The notes: generated from the letters alone by a model not told the origin. A DNA stretch of 64,000 bases from Ophiura sarsii (GCA_035610835.1 CM069447.1:42480648-42544647); one strand, 5' to 3'; positions 43,266-53,883 are shown, numbered from the stretch's first letter. Translations and numbers: made by a program.

Positions 43266-44895
43266 GACGCCCGTTGATAATTTTTGTATTCATGGCCAAC
43301 GGTGCGTCAGTTGCAAATATTTATCTCCCATTCATGTTAATGCATTAAAACCATGGTTAGATCGTTATCCTGATAAGGTTTCTGCGAATATACTTTTGGT
43401 TGGGTTTACAAGTGGTTTTAAATTGGGCTATGGGGGTGACCGTGTTTCTCGTGATTCACCGAATTTGAAATCTGTCGATTGTGATATTAACGAGGTTTAT
43501 AATAAATTAAATAAAGAAATCAGGTTAGGTCGCATCGCTGGTCCGTTCAATGCTAGGCCTTTAGATGGTCTTATTGTTTCGCCAATTGGTCTCGTTCCCA
43601 AGGCAGATCCGGGTAAATTCAGGCTAATCCAGCACTTGTCTTTTCCACATGGTTCGTCAATTAACGATGGCATTGATCCCAGCTTTTGTGAGGTGCATTA
43701 TGCCAATTTTGACGTGGCTGTTCGCATGGTCGCTGGCGCCGGTTCCGGGGCTTTAATGGCGAAAGCGGATATCCAGTCAGCTTTTCGTTTGTTGCCGGTT
43801 CATCCGTCTGATTTCGAGTTATTGGGGATTAAGGTGGCTGGGCAATATTTTGTGGACAAAGCGCTTCCCATGGGAGCGTCTTGCTCGCCAGCTATGTTTG
43901 AAAGATTTTCAACATTTTTAGAATGGGTCACGAAACGTGTATCAGGGTCAAACTTGATAACCCATTACATGGATGATTTTTTGGTGGTGTCACGCGAAAG
44001 CTCTAAATTATCGTGTAGTGCCGTCGTTGAACATTTCGTTAATATTTGTGAGGAGTTTGGAGTTCCCCTGGCCTCTGAGAAATCAGTGGGACCAACTTCC
44101 AAATTAGTGTATCTTGGCCTCGAAATTGATTCTGTGCGACAAGTAGTGGCGATTCCCAAGGATAAAGTTGAGTCTATTTCCGTGAAAATCGAAAAAGGTC
44201 TACAGTCTGCCAAATTGTCACTCAGAGAGCTTCAGTCGTTAATTGGGTCGTTATCATTTGTATGCAAAGCGGTGGCTCCAGGGAGGGCGTTTCTTTGGAG
44301 ACTAATTAATTTGACCTGTGGTGTGACGAAACCTTGGCACAAAATCAGGATGTCAGCAGGGGCAAAGGGCGATTTGAGGATGTGGTCATTATTTTTGAAG
44401 GATTTTAATGGCGTTTCAATGATACCTGATCAGATGTGGCTTGGCGAGGAAGATTTACAGTTTTTCACCGACGCAAGTGGGAGTGTGGGTTTTGCTGGGT
44501 TTTTTCGGGGTCAGTGGTTTCAGGACAGATGGCCAGGTGATTTAGGAAAGTCAAGGTCAATCACGTGGTTGGAACTTTTTCCGATTGTTGTGGCTGTGGT
44601 GCTCTGGGGTAACTCGCTATCAGGAAAACGGGTTATATTACGGTCTGATAATTTGGCAGTGGTTACAATTTTAAATAAACAGACGTCAAAGTGCCCCATC
44701 GTCATGAAGTTAGTTCGGTTTTTGGTTTTGCAATGTCTGAAATTCAATTTGTTGTTCAGCGCATCTCACATTTCGGGGAAAATCAATACTATTGCCGATT
44801 CTCTCTCCCGGTTTCAGATGAAGCGTTTCCACGTCCTGGCACCGCAGGCAGCAGCGGTCGGCATGTCTGTTCCAGCATTTCTTTGGAAGCTCTAG
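43018..44895 (+). CDS. Ngaro ORF2: reverse transcriptase-RNase H
   Basis: Open frame of 625 codons from a GTG; the likely start is the ATG near 43240 (MELTLAKNRTPVDNF) or a frameshift from ORF1. RT region: LIVSPIGLVPKADPGKFRLI, ALMAKADIQSAFRLLPVHP, LPMGASCSPAMFE and the YMDDF catalytic box (about residues 317-321). RNase H: FTDASG D485, WLELFP E519, LRSDN D544 and IADSLSR D594, all four catalytic acids present. It copies element RNA to DNA. The last 205 bases overlap the YR frame. It lacks any stop or frameshift. Confidence 0.88.
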   Translation: MMVSYGRYTFSLLACLVHNGVGVLSFGTGGHNVSLNQAHQVQEVTSVLASTNQQAAFESPAVLCTHVQSVRASGMELTLAKNRTPVDNFCIHGQRCVSCKYLSPIHVNALKPWLDRYPDKVSANILLVGFTSGFKLGYGGDRVSRDSPNLKSVDCDINEVYNKLNKEIRLGRIAGPFNARPLDGLIVSPIGLVPKADPGKFRLIQHLSFPHGSSINDGIDPSFCEVHYANFDVAVRMVAGAGSGALMAKADIQSAFRLLPVHPSDFELLGIKVAGQYFVDKALPMGASCSPAMFERFSTFLEWVTKRVSGSNLITHYMDDFLVVSRESSKLSCSAVVEHFVNICEEFGVPLASEKSVGPTSKLVYLGLEIDSVRQVVAIPKDKVESISVKIEKGLQSAKLSLRELQSLIGSLSFVCKAVAPGRAFLWRLINLTCGVTKPWHKIRMSAGAKGDLRMWSLFLKDFNGVSMIPDQMWLGEEDLQFFTDASGSVGFAGFFRGQWFQDRWPGDLGKSRSITWLELFPIVVAVVLWGNSLSGKRVILRSDNLAVVTILNKQTSKCPIVMKLVRFLVLQCLKFNLLFSASHISGKINTIADSLSRFQMKRFHVLAPQAAAVGMSVPAFLWKL

Positions 44896-45806
44896 GAGTG
44901 GAAGTCCATCGTTTATTGGGTTCTTCGATTGCCCAAGGCACTCAGGTGACTTACTCTCGGTGTATTAATAGTTTCATTGATTTTAGAAGTGTGTGTAAAT
45001 TGGCACCTTTTTGGCCAGCTCCGCACCAGGATATAATTGCATATATAGCGCACATGTCATTAGGTGGGTATGCCTCGTCATCCATTGCCACCCATTTGGC
45101 TGCCCTCGCTTTCGTGCATAAAATAAATATGTGGTTGGATCCAACAGATAGTTTTGTAGTAAAAAAGTTGAGAGAGGGCTGTAAACGACAACATTCCAAC
45201 GTTGACAGTAGGCGCCCTATTACCTACAAATTGTTGTGTCAGTTGGTGGGAATCTTACCCTCGATTTGCAGCTCCAATTACGAGTCATCACTTTTTAGTG
45301 CTGCCTTTTTATTGTCCTTTTTGGGGTTTTTGAGAGTAGGAGAATTTACTAGCCCTAGCAAAAACGCGGACACATCCCGCATCATCTCTATCACTGATAT
45401 AGCTTTTAAGGATAATGGGTTAGAGGTCACTATCCGGTATTCCAAGACCGATCAAAGAGGGGCGTCAGTCATTTTGTTTTTTCATCTTGCTCGCAATCCT
45501 AGTTTTTGCCCCGTGGTTGCGGTGGGTGATTTTGTGCGCATGAGAGTTTCAAGGGTTGGTCCACTTTTCATGCATTTTAATGGTGAACCCCTCACTAGAC
45601 ATCAGTTTTCTCAGGTTCTTAAACAGGGGATAAAAGTGTTAGGGTTATCTCCAACTGATTTCAGCCCTCACAGTTTCAGGATCGGCGCGGCCACCTCTGC
45701 CGCAATGGGCGGGTTGTCAGACGTTGAAATTCAAGCTCTGGGCAGGTGGAGATCCTCCGCATTTAGGCTATACATACGGCCAGACCATCTTGATCAAATC
45801 TTTTAG
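44733..45806 (+). CDS. Ngaro ORF3: tyrosine recombinase
   Basis: Frame is open from 44691; first ATG at 44733 gives 357 residues. Catalytic set visible: R201 in GFLRVGE, H313 and R316 in HSFRIG, GRW 337-339, and Y347 in FRLYIR; a Lys in YSKTDQRG is a likely member. SAM-like N-terminal part (SRCINSFIDF). The enzyme integrates a circular DNA product by site-specific strand exchange instead of a DDE integrase. It overlaps the end of RNase H, suggesting coupled translation. Confidence 0.88.
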   Translation: MSEIQFVVQRISHFGENQYYCRFSLPVSDEAFPRPGTAGSSGRHVCSSISLEALGVEVHRLLGSSIAQGTQVTYSRCINSFIDFRSVCKLAPFWPAPHQDIIAYIAHMSLGGYASSSIATHLAALAFVHKINMWLDPTDSFVVKKLREGCKRQHSNVDSRRPITYKLLCQLVGILPSICSSNYESSLFSAAFLLSFLGFLRVGEFTSPSKNADTSRIISITDIAFKDNGLEVTIRYSKTDQRGASVILFFHLARNPSFCPVVAVGDFVRMRVSRVGPLFMHFNGEPLTRHQFSQVLKQGIKVLGLSPTDFSPHSFRIGAATSAAMGGLSDVEIQALGRWRSSAFRLYIRPDHLDQIF

Positions 45807-45888
45807 CACATGTTACATATGACTCATACTGTACCAAGGTTTCCTGGTATTCAAGCCCCCTTAAATTTGTTATCACCTTACAGGTTTA

Positions 45889-46476
45889 ATGCGCACATTT
45901 GTCATTGGGGACAGCATGGTAGGGCGGCTTTCAGCTCGGAATGTTCAATTGAGGGGCGGAGGCCAGGTGTCGTGGCTTGGGACGGGAGGTGCTAGGTTAT
46001 GTCGTGTCCTCGAGTTAGTGAGCAGGTGGTTTCATAAACGTAGATTTCCCACTACAATGATCATCCATTTTGGGACAAACGATATTCTCCACGACACAAC
46101 TTTGGATATATGCCATCATGTGGAGGAAATCCTGGACACTCTTAGACAATGGTATCCTCTTACTCGTTTTATTTGGTCTGATATTTTGCCAAGAGCTTAT
46201 TATCTTGGGGCAGAGAGGCACGGGGCCGGTAAGCGGTCTATGGATAAAGTGAATCGCTTTGTCCGCAAGTTGATTTGCACAAAAAAACCCAATATGTGCT
46301 GCATCAAGCATAATCACAATATAGTAGGGTCGGACCAGTCACTGTATGTATACGATTCGGTACATCTAAATCCGAAGGGCAAAGAGCTTCTCTTACAAAA
46401 TTGGGCTGACGCACTTACTTTTTTCAATGCCAATCCGGATGCAAGGTGCTATCCCCCACATGTTCCCAGTACCTAA
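45889..46476 (+). CDS. Ngaro ORF4: SGNH/GDSL hydrolase-like protein
   Basis: 195 residues from ATG, 82 bases after the YR stop. It carries the SGNH blocks: IGDS (Ser9), GTND (Asn64) and DSVH (Asp156, His159), so the catalytic triad appears complete. Family members are esterases or lipases; its role in retrotransposition is unknown. Similar hydrolase domains are reported in some Ngaro-group elements. A poly-G tract (46501-46540) follows at once. Confidence 0.8.
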   Translation: MRTFVIGDSMVGRLSARNVQLRGGGQVSWLGTGGARLCRVLELVSRWFHKRRFPTTMIIHFGTNDILHDTTLDICHHVEEILDTLRQWYPLTRFIWSDILPRAYYLGAERHGAGKRSMDKVNRFVRKLICTKKPNMCCIKHNHNIVGSDQSLYVYDSVHLNPKGKELLLQNWADALTFFNANPDARCYPPHVPST

Positions 46477-46540
46477 GGTATAACATGGTATTCATAAAAC
46501 GGGGGGGGTGGGGGGGGGGGGGGGGTGGGGGGGGGGGGGG

Positions 46541-47393
46541 TCATACAAGTTTTTCCGTTCGTCCGCGTCTTATGAGAAAGTAAAAATCTTGGTTGGCAGT
46601 GTTTTGTTGTCCAAAGGTTAAAATTCGTGAAATAATTGATTACGATAAATAATTATAATGATAATATTGATTTAATGTCATTACCTGAGGATAAATTATA
46701 CAAATAATCCTAACAGTTGAATTTATTTAATAATGGTTAGGTAACTTTGCTCCAGGGCTTCTTTCGTCTTCGCGATTTAGCTCAGGGGTGGTGGTTTTCG
46801 CCCCATTCCGTGATTGGTTGAAACTATTCAAGTTGATAATTGGATAATAAGATACAAGACATATCTATGGCAAATTGTTTGAATAAACATCCTAAATGAC
46901 ATAATTAGTTTGCATTGGCATACATTGTATCTATCTGACAAATTGAACCCGATGTGCATTGGCACCTCGATGGCAAATCATTCGTGATCGAATGACAACT
47001 GTGTTTTTGAATAATTTGATAATAATTATATACATGACATATCTATGGCAACATTGTTGGACTTGCATTGGCAAATGGCATAATTTAGTGTAAAGTGCCT
47101 TGGCATATCTAATTAGCATTATTGACCCATGTGCATGGCACATCCTTGACAATTCATTTCGGCCTCTTTTTGCCTGCGCGATGGAGATCGGGTGTAGTTT
47201 TCGCTCTCCTGCCGATTGGTTGATAGTTCATATATGGTCTTTTGATTCCGTGCATTGTTTGTGTAGATTATGTTTTGGATGACATGTGATACATGTTGGC
47301 TTTATAAATAAAAGCAACCTCTTGCATGGCTGGCATGATGATGTCCGCAATTATACCTTTGTGTCCTGCATATTGTTTCTAAGGTCTGGTGGT
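46541..47393 (+). other. Ngaro 3' non-coding region
   Basis: AT-rich with repeated CATATCTATGGCAA (46859, 47037) and related TTGGCA words; no frame with recognisable content. Possibly holds RNA processing or priming signals. Confidence 0.45.
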
Positions 47394-47569
47394 AATGGTC
47401 TAATATTGTGGAAATTAGAGCGTTCAAATCAGAAAGTCAATGAAGTGGAAAAAAGAAAGCGTTTGCATGGCTCCATACCCGGGGTTTGGGACAATAATAG
47501 TTACCTCATATCATCGATTCAGCCTAGCCGATCATAATGGTCTAATATTGTGGAAATTAGAGCGTTCAA
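47394..47569 (+). repeat. Right split repeats B1-A2-B2
   Basis: B (34 bp, from AATGGTCTAATATTGTGG) occurs at 47394 and 47536 around A2, which matches A1 except for one extra G. Defines the right end of the element. Confidence 0.85.
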
Positions 47570-47783
47570 TTTGAATTGAATGTTTAATTAGAAATGTGAC
47601 ATGTTATTTAAGTGAGGAAATCACATAATGACTGTATGGATTCTCAACTTGTGATCCCTCAACATGTTGTATTTTAACTGCATTTTTTTATTCAAGTTAA
47701 ATAAATTGATTAAAATTAACACATGCTTTCTCTGTGTCTTATTTGATTTTGTTGCAGCAAACTGTTGAGAAAATCTGTGCTAA

Positions 47784-48094
47784 GGCCAAACAAAGAAGAA
47801 GGTCTGTCTCAGAAGCCCGCCCGCATTGGTATGTGAAATGAGCTACGGCGCGTAGGTCTATGCGCTGGGGGCTAAAAACCTCTTCTTTTTTTAAAATTAT
47901 TTTTTTAGGATTTTTTTTTGGATTTTTTTTTGGATTTTAAAAAAAAAAGTTAAAAAAAGTTCTCCGTAAGCTTGGATAAGCAAAAAAAAAAAAAAATAGC
48001 AAAAAAAAAAAAAAAATCGCATACCTCATAGCAAGCACAGCACTTAGCTTATTTGCACAATGTTTCTGAGACAGACCTTCTTCTTTGTTTGGCC
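47784..48094. mobile_element. PIF/Harbinger-like MITE
   Basis: Inverted ends GGCCAAACAAAGAAGAAGGT (over 30 bp in all) flanked by TAA on both sides, the 3-bp target duplication usual for Harbinger elements. The interior is poly-T/A rich. Confidence 0.8.
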
Positions 48095-48266
48095 TAAAGT
48101 GACAATGGAAGCTAAAGAAGGTTCTTTCTACACTGCATGGGATTCTAAGTTTCAGGTCGAACATGCATGCCAACGTGAATGACCATAATATGGCAAGTAC
48201 ATGGCGAGTATAAAACATGCAAACCCACACATTGAATATTAATCAATTCCGATATGTGTCGATATA

Positions 48267-49071
48267 CAGGGTGACCCAATAAAAAGTTTACCCAAAATGA
48301 AAGTGATATTTTTCCACTTCCTGTAATTTGATATCTGTGTTTTTTATTTTATTATAAAGAATGGGTAATGGAGCGTCTACCCTGAAAAAGTTATTTATTT
48401 TGGTTGAGTTGTTTTCAAGATATGGTCTATTGAACATTGCTTTAACAAAACAGACTTGTCCTTGGGAGCAAAGGCATGATTGATCACGTGAAACATCAAA
48501 ACTAATCCTTTTGCAAGGATTTCTTCTTCTTCTTTTCGTAAAGTTCAAACTTCAGTAACTGAAGGTAGTCGAACTGAGTGTGGATGCGCGCGTGTTATTC
48601 AAACAAGGACGCAGCCATCGTGTTTCGTGCATATTTACAGGTGCAAGTAAAATCCGGTTGGTGCTGGCAGGGTTATCTGGACGCTCCCCTCAATGCTGAT
48701 TTGAAGGCATTAAGGGACGGGTACTGCGCAGGATCCTTGTCAAGGGCATTTCAGTCACGCAAGGTGCGTCGGAAGAAGGATGAGGAGTACCGCTGGGTTG
48801 AGCAGTATGGCGTCCAGAAAAGTACTTTTGATGTTGCAATTGTGTTTAACCATGCCTAAGAAAAATGATGCTCAGTGGACAAGTCCGTTTTGCTGAAGTA
48901 ATGTTCAATGGACCATATCTTGAAAACCGCCCAACCAAAATAAATAACTTTTTCAGGGTAGATGCTCCATTACCCATTCTTCATAAGAATATAAATACCA
49001 CAGATCTCAGGTTACAGAAAGTGGGAAAATATCACTTTCATTTTGGGTAAACTTTTTATTGGGTCACCCTG
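48267..49071. mobile_element. Tc1/mariner-like foldback, 805 bp, about 200-bp arms
   Basis: Ends CAGGGTGACCCAATAAAAAG and its complement, flanked by TA. Arms extend about 200 bp. The centre (48490-48860) is single copy and contains a 93-codon frame (48578-48859, LKALRDGYCAGSLSRAF) I do not recognise. A related end (TGACTCACCCTG) lies at 58440-58461. Confidence 0.8.
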
Positions 49072-49740
49072 TATATTAAAAATTGCATTGGAAAAAGTAT
49101 AAAGTCTGTTACAAACAATGAGAATTTCAAATTATTATTTGTAAAAAATCATTAAAAAAATGCTTTCCATGTATTAATCCTGAGGAAAATGCTGAACATT
49201 TTAACAGTTGTGGCTTGATGCACCATTATTAAAACACTCTTTTATAAGCATGGAATTTGAAATTTGTTGAGTTGGAAATAAACTGAAACTTTGTTCTTCA
49301 CTTTAAGCTGGCCTTTTTGCAAGAAATATTCATGGTTTGTAGCAGATGTTAAATGCTTTCCATTGACAACTTTTAATGCTAAATATTGAACCATGTGGAA
49401 ACTAATCAACTCCAAATTTGGGTTTTGTGGTGGTTTTTTTATTATACTCGCCCTGTACCTGAGAATATTTTTATGCTGATACCAAACCCCATGTCACTTC
49501 TGCACTGATATAAGATCATGGTAAATTCGTAAAATGCTGTAACAGTAATTGTTATGGTATTTTACCGTAATAATTTGAATTTATGGTTAAATTTACAGGT
49601 TGGTTACGGTAACCCATCAAAATTATGTGGAAATGTTGGCAACAGGACTGCGGAATATTTCACCGTAAATTGTATGGACAAAATGGAAATTATTACCTGT
49701 AGTCACTGATGTTTCTTAATTATTGTGATTTACTTACAAG
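49072..49740. other. Spacer, no gene seen
   Basis: AT-rich DNA with TTACGGTAA/TACGGTAAA words. Nothing recognised. Confidence 0.4.
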
Positions 49741-49760
49741 CAGTCATATTTAATTAACTG

Positions 49761-50270
49761 CTGAAGTCAAAATTTGACTACAATGAAGTCAAAATTTGAC
49801 TACAATGAAGTCAAAATTTGACTACAATGAAGTCATACGGTAAATGAATAAAATGACCCTATTGTCAAATGGATTTGACCCTTTCCATATTATTATTGAC
49901 TACATTCAAGTCATTATTGACTACCATCTTGACCTTTCCATAAATATTGACTCGTAATGTAGTCAATTTTGACCCCTTTTGTAGTAATTAATGACTACAT
50001 TCAGGTCATATTGACTACCACCAGGGTCAAAATTATTTGACTACATCTACAGGGTTATAAATGACCCTACCCTAATGGGTTCGGTGCATAGTTGACCCTC
50101 AAAATGGGGTAAAAAATGACTATTATAGGGTCATTTTTGACTACCTCTAGGGTCAAAATTATTTGACTACATCTACAGGGTTATAAATGACCCTAATGAG
50201 TTCGGTGCATAGTTGACCCTCAAAATGGGGTCAAAAATGACTATTATAGGGTCATTTTTGACTACCTATT
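49761..50270. repeat. TTTGACTAC/GGGTCA palindromic cluster
   Basis: Starts with a 22-bp unit (ATGAAGTCAAAATTTGACTA) repeated about 3.5 times to 49842. A region of TGACTAC/GTAGTCA and GACCC/GGGTC words follows, with a roughly 120-bp direct duplication at about 50015 and 50143. Confidence 0.8.
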
Positions 50271-50574
50271 TTTAAGTGTGTATAATGTATCACAATAACT
50301 GTATTTTAGTCCTTATTTCTGTAGGCCTATTGTATTATTGTGGAATGATTAATCCGTAGGCCTAGGCCTATTTTTTATGATAGCTGTGTGTCGCGTGACG
50401 ACATTTGCTATTATTTATATTCAATTCACGCATCTCGCGGGCCTAGTATTAATTCCTACGCATCGGTGTTTATCAACATTCTACCTCAACGAATTAATGA
50501 CAACTTGACACGGATGGATAATCAGAAAAATAGGTATACATGTATATGTAGCGGGTAGCTGTACCACGGCTTCA

Positions 50575-50825
50575 CGTGTGATCCTACATTTCACACGAGA
50601 GCCTAGACTTCACGCGTGAGCTGAGAATTCATGTGTGAGCCGAGTCTTCACGCCCGAGCCGAGACTTCACGCGTGAGCCTTAATGACATTGTCTCACGCA
50701 TAGACCACGCGTGAGTGGAATTGACTCACGCGTGAGTGGGATTGGCTCACGCGTGAGTGGGATTGGCTCACGCGTGAGTAGGATTAGCTCACGCGTGAGT
50801 GGAATTGACTCCACGCGTGGTTCAC
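50575..50825. repeat. CTCACGCGTGAG minisatellite, 21-bp unit
   Basis: The perfect palindrome CTCACGCGTGAG recurs every 21 bp about five times (50720-50810), with looser ACGCGTGAG copies upstream. Because 21 is a multiple of three, it produces spurious open frames on both strands. Confidence 0.85.
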
Positions 50826-50856
50826 GCATTTCGTGGCCACATCTCTCTGTCTTGTA

Positions 50857-51181
50857 CTGTAGTAGTAGATCAGAAGGCAATACCACATGTAATTCAAGCA
50901 TAAAAGGTGCTGTGGATACACTTTTCAAATGTCACTACCGGTTTGGGCTAGAGTATGCCACACCACTACACAGTTTCTGGACATTTATCCAAACTACCGT
51001 GTATGAGATGGATCGGGGTAATACTAACGAGTCTCCAAGAGTCAGAGAAATTAGAGCGAAACTAATGAGAGAGTAGATATAAAGTGCTTCCTTTGTAAAA
51101 AAACAAGTAACAATGTTAGGTTGTTATTTCACCATCTTAGATATGCATGGTACCGATGGCCTAAGCAGAAGAACAGGAAGT
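50857..51181 (+). pseudogene. Locus C: SAMD3-like C-terminal module then zinc finger
   Basis: Up to TAG at 51076 it reads SIKGAVDTLFKCHYRFGLEY and LHSFWTFIQTTVYEMD and ends SPRVREIRAKLMRE, the C-terminal module of genes A and B1. From 51083 another frame gives KCFLCKKTSNNVRLLFHHLR, the start of the zinc-finger/DDE protein, which then decays. The order matches locus A without a long intron. Confidence 0.65.
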
Positions 51182-51423
51182 TGAGTGCCCCCCCCCGGGG
51201 GCCATTGCAGATGGAAAGACAGAGATAACATGTGGTCAGGGTGCATGTTCAAACACATTCCACTGGCTAACTGCATACAGAAGACACTTAAAACATGTCC
51301 TGGTGATCATCTTCAAGACAATATCAGAACTCAGCAAGAGTTGGATCAGGTGATGATCAGATGGGTCATAATGTAGCTGCTGTTAGCATGAACTAAATGA
51401 ATCACCTGCTTTACAAGATATAC
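51182..51423. other. Decayed remainder of locus C zinc-finger region
   Basis: Presumably zinc-finger coding sequence beyond recognition; includes a short C/G run. The word TTTACAAGATATACAAACAC near its end recurs at 40081. Confidence 0.35.
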
Positions 51424-51925
51424 AAACACATCTAGGAAAAAGGCAGGGTCCAGATGGTATACCCGCAAAATTAATCAGGGAATTCCTTTATGAGCTCCGT
51501 AAACCTCTGACAAACATCTTGAATGCATCCTTTCAAGAAGGTGTGGTTCCTCCACAATGGAGGCGTGCAATTGTGGTCCCCATTCCTAAGTCTAGCCCAC
51601 CTACATGGAATCAACTTAGACCTGTTTCATTGACAGATCATTTTGCAAAGGTTGAATCATTCATCACAGACTGGCTGATTAATGACATTGATTCTGTGAT
51701 AGATGATGGGCAGTTTGGGAATCGCAAAGGAAGGTCTACCTCACACTATTTAGTAAAGCTTAATTGTTGATAACGTCTTAAAACATGCTGACAAACCAAA
51801 GTCAATATCACGTATCATAATAACTGACTTCAGCAAGGCTTTTGATAGGGTTGACCATAATATAGCGATCCCCAAGCGATAATGATATGTTTATTAAACC
51901 TTGAATTGAATTAATTGAAATTGAT
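51424..51925 (+). mobile_element. Truncated LINE: CR1/L2-like reverse transcriptase
   Basis: Encodes QGPDGIPAKLIREFLYEL, PPQWRRAIVVPIPKSSP, RPVSLTDHFAKVESF and, after a frameshift near 51768, TDFSKAFDRVDHN. These are early RT motifs of non-LTR elements; the YADD box is missing. It jumps to a tail of TTGAATTGAATTAATTGAA. Truncated on both sides and inserted in locus C. Confidence 0.75.
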
Positions 51926-51945
51926 ATCTGCAACAACCATCAGGA

Positions 51946-52299
51946 ATGATGCGGATCATTCTTGATGAAATTAGTGGAGTGGATGAAATTAGTGGAGTGG
52001 ATGAGGAAAGGGGTACACTGAAGTCTTATCGTGATGGTGAATTGTACAAAAGTACTTTCAAAGAGGATGGTGATTTGATTTTACCATTGATCTTATACAG
52101 TGATGACTTTGAAACTGCCAACCCTCTAGGCTCTAAACGGGGTACTCACAAGCTGTGTGCTTTTTACATGTCATTGCTGTGCCTTCCAAGAAAGTTTCAA
52201 AGTGCAATATGTAACATACTTCTGGTAGCATTGGTGAAATCAAAGCTAGTCTCAGAGTCTAATAACAATATAACAAACAGTGAACCGACAGAAGTGTAA
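51946..52299 (+). pseudogene. Locus C: transposase middle fragment
   Basis: Reads SYRDGELYKSTFKEDG, then SDDFETANPLGSKRGTHKLC, FYMSLLCLPRKFQSAICN. Collinear with A and B2 and uninterrupted at the point where A carries its 1.5-kb insertion. A small duplication gives DEISGVDEISGVDEE. Confidence 0.7.
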
Positions 52300-53880
52300 C
52301 TGTAATGTAATGACTAACAAATACGCACATCTAAATCATTTTTTTGGGGTGCACATCATCATCATGTGCCGTAGGCTAGCACGCGAAATATTGCTATTGT
52401 TGTAGGCTATTTCATGATTTAGTATTTACTATAGTCGTGGTCAGAATACTTAGGCACTTTTTTCTGTGACAACTGCGTACAGCGTAAACACGGATGTGCG
52501 TTGTAGAACAGCGTCACAACAGCGTTATCTTTGAGCAGTTTGATGCATCGCGGCCCCTGTATTAAATCCGATTGGCCGCGCTCGTATCTATAGTACAGTG
52601 TCAATTCAATCTCAAACGACAGACTAAAAATACTGCATTGGATTGGAGGGGGAGGGAGATCGCCTAGTACAGGAAACTCATATTATTATATCATAAACCT
52701 ACGACACGTACGTGGGTTTTTTTTGCGTTCACCACCACCAACCGCAAAGAGTATGGGGAATATTACTAACTAGATTTTAGAAATTGCTTAGGCCTAATTA
52801 TTGAATAACGGCCTGTATTGCGTCGGTACGGTAAACATGGTAAACTCCCTGTCGAGTACCAGGTTAGGGTTACAACTATCACGGAGGGAATCTTCTGTTT
52901 GTTCGGGTGTTTCAATAATTCAGCATTTAGATATTGTTTCGTTCAGTGATAATCGCAAGACTTGTGACAAGTCAAACGTCAATCAACACAAACAAACAAA
53001 ACATGAACGGGCTTGTCCGGTTCAAATTTTCGACCAGTTGTTCATGAGAATTTATCATTTACAATATTGAATTCTTATCTTCATAAGCTAAATATATTTC
53101 TTCTGTGCTTAACGACCTATACAAACTCTCAAATTTAGAGTTTAAAATGCAAATTGAAGCTGAACGTACCTGAAAATCCTAGCGAATTTTGTACTACCCG
53201 CTCATTTCTCTGTTCCCACCGCGTAAATGAATGGGAATATTTACGACCTCTTTGTTCTCGCAAACAAAGTAGCTGCATCGTTTTACATGGCTTGTAAATT
53301 TTATTACAATTCTTTGCACAGATATTTAACTTCGAAAATATTTTTAATACAAATCGTATTAATTTGAAAGAAGAAATCATCGAAAAACATTAAAACCTAT
53401 TAATCATTGTTAACCATTTAGTGATTTTGCGGAGTAATATCGAATAACATTTGACCTATCGACCAAATTGTTTGAATTATAGCGGAACGTGTTTCTGATT
53501 GGCGTACAACGTGAAGCGCTCAACGTATTCTTTCCTTATAAGGGATATGTATATCCAAATATAGAACATGAACTTGATTTGAAATGTGTTGAGCTCCCGG
53601 AATTCAACAATAAATCAATAAAGTAATCAGTAATTCAATTATTATTTCCACAATAACATACATAGTATAGCCTACCATGTGTAGCATTTTTAAATGCCGA
53701 ATGCCGGATCACGTCGAAGAGTATTGGCAATTTATATGGCGGCTAATGGTTAATGGGAATTTACCGGGCTAATTTATGCCCCGGGAATTTATGGCCTGGG
53801 GGCGTCATCGTCCCGTGTGCGGAATTGTAACTTTTTGGTATATTATCCTCGAGGTTAGCTACGGTAGCTACCTACTACTC
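52300..53880. mobile_element. Insertion of about 1.6 kb in locus C transposase
   Basis: Separates coding sequence that is contiguous in A and B2. I found no clear inverted ends, and no recognisable frame inside; the boundary is approximate. Confidence 0.45.
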
Positions 53881-53883
53881 TAA

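Larger units (their letters stand above)
41031..47569 (+). mobile_element. Ngaro-type tyrosine-recombinase retrotransposon
   Basis: Complete-looking element: ORF1, RT-RNase H, YR and SGNH hydrolase frames on one strand, all open. It has split direct repeats rather than LTRs: A1 (41240-41349) on the left; B1 (47394-47427), A2 (47428-47535) and B2 (47536-47569) on the right, the A1/B1-A2-B2 order known for the Ngaro group. Junctions share the triplet AAT. Left of A1 there are extra units (41031-41239). No methyltransferase is seen, unlike DIRS1 elements. Intact frames suggest recent activity. Confidence 0.85.

Noticed and set aside
49761..49842. Short regular repeats resembling a CRISPR array
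   Set aside because: Units are directly adjacent with no unique spacers, and the setting is a eukaryotic genome.
50680..50928. Open frames on both strands with SGIGSRVSGIGSRV-type repeats
   Set aside because: They arise from the 21-bp palindromic minisatellite; both strands are open because the period is a multiple of three.
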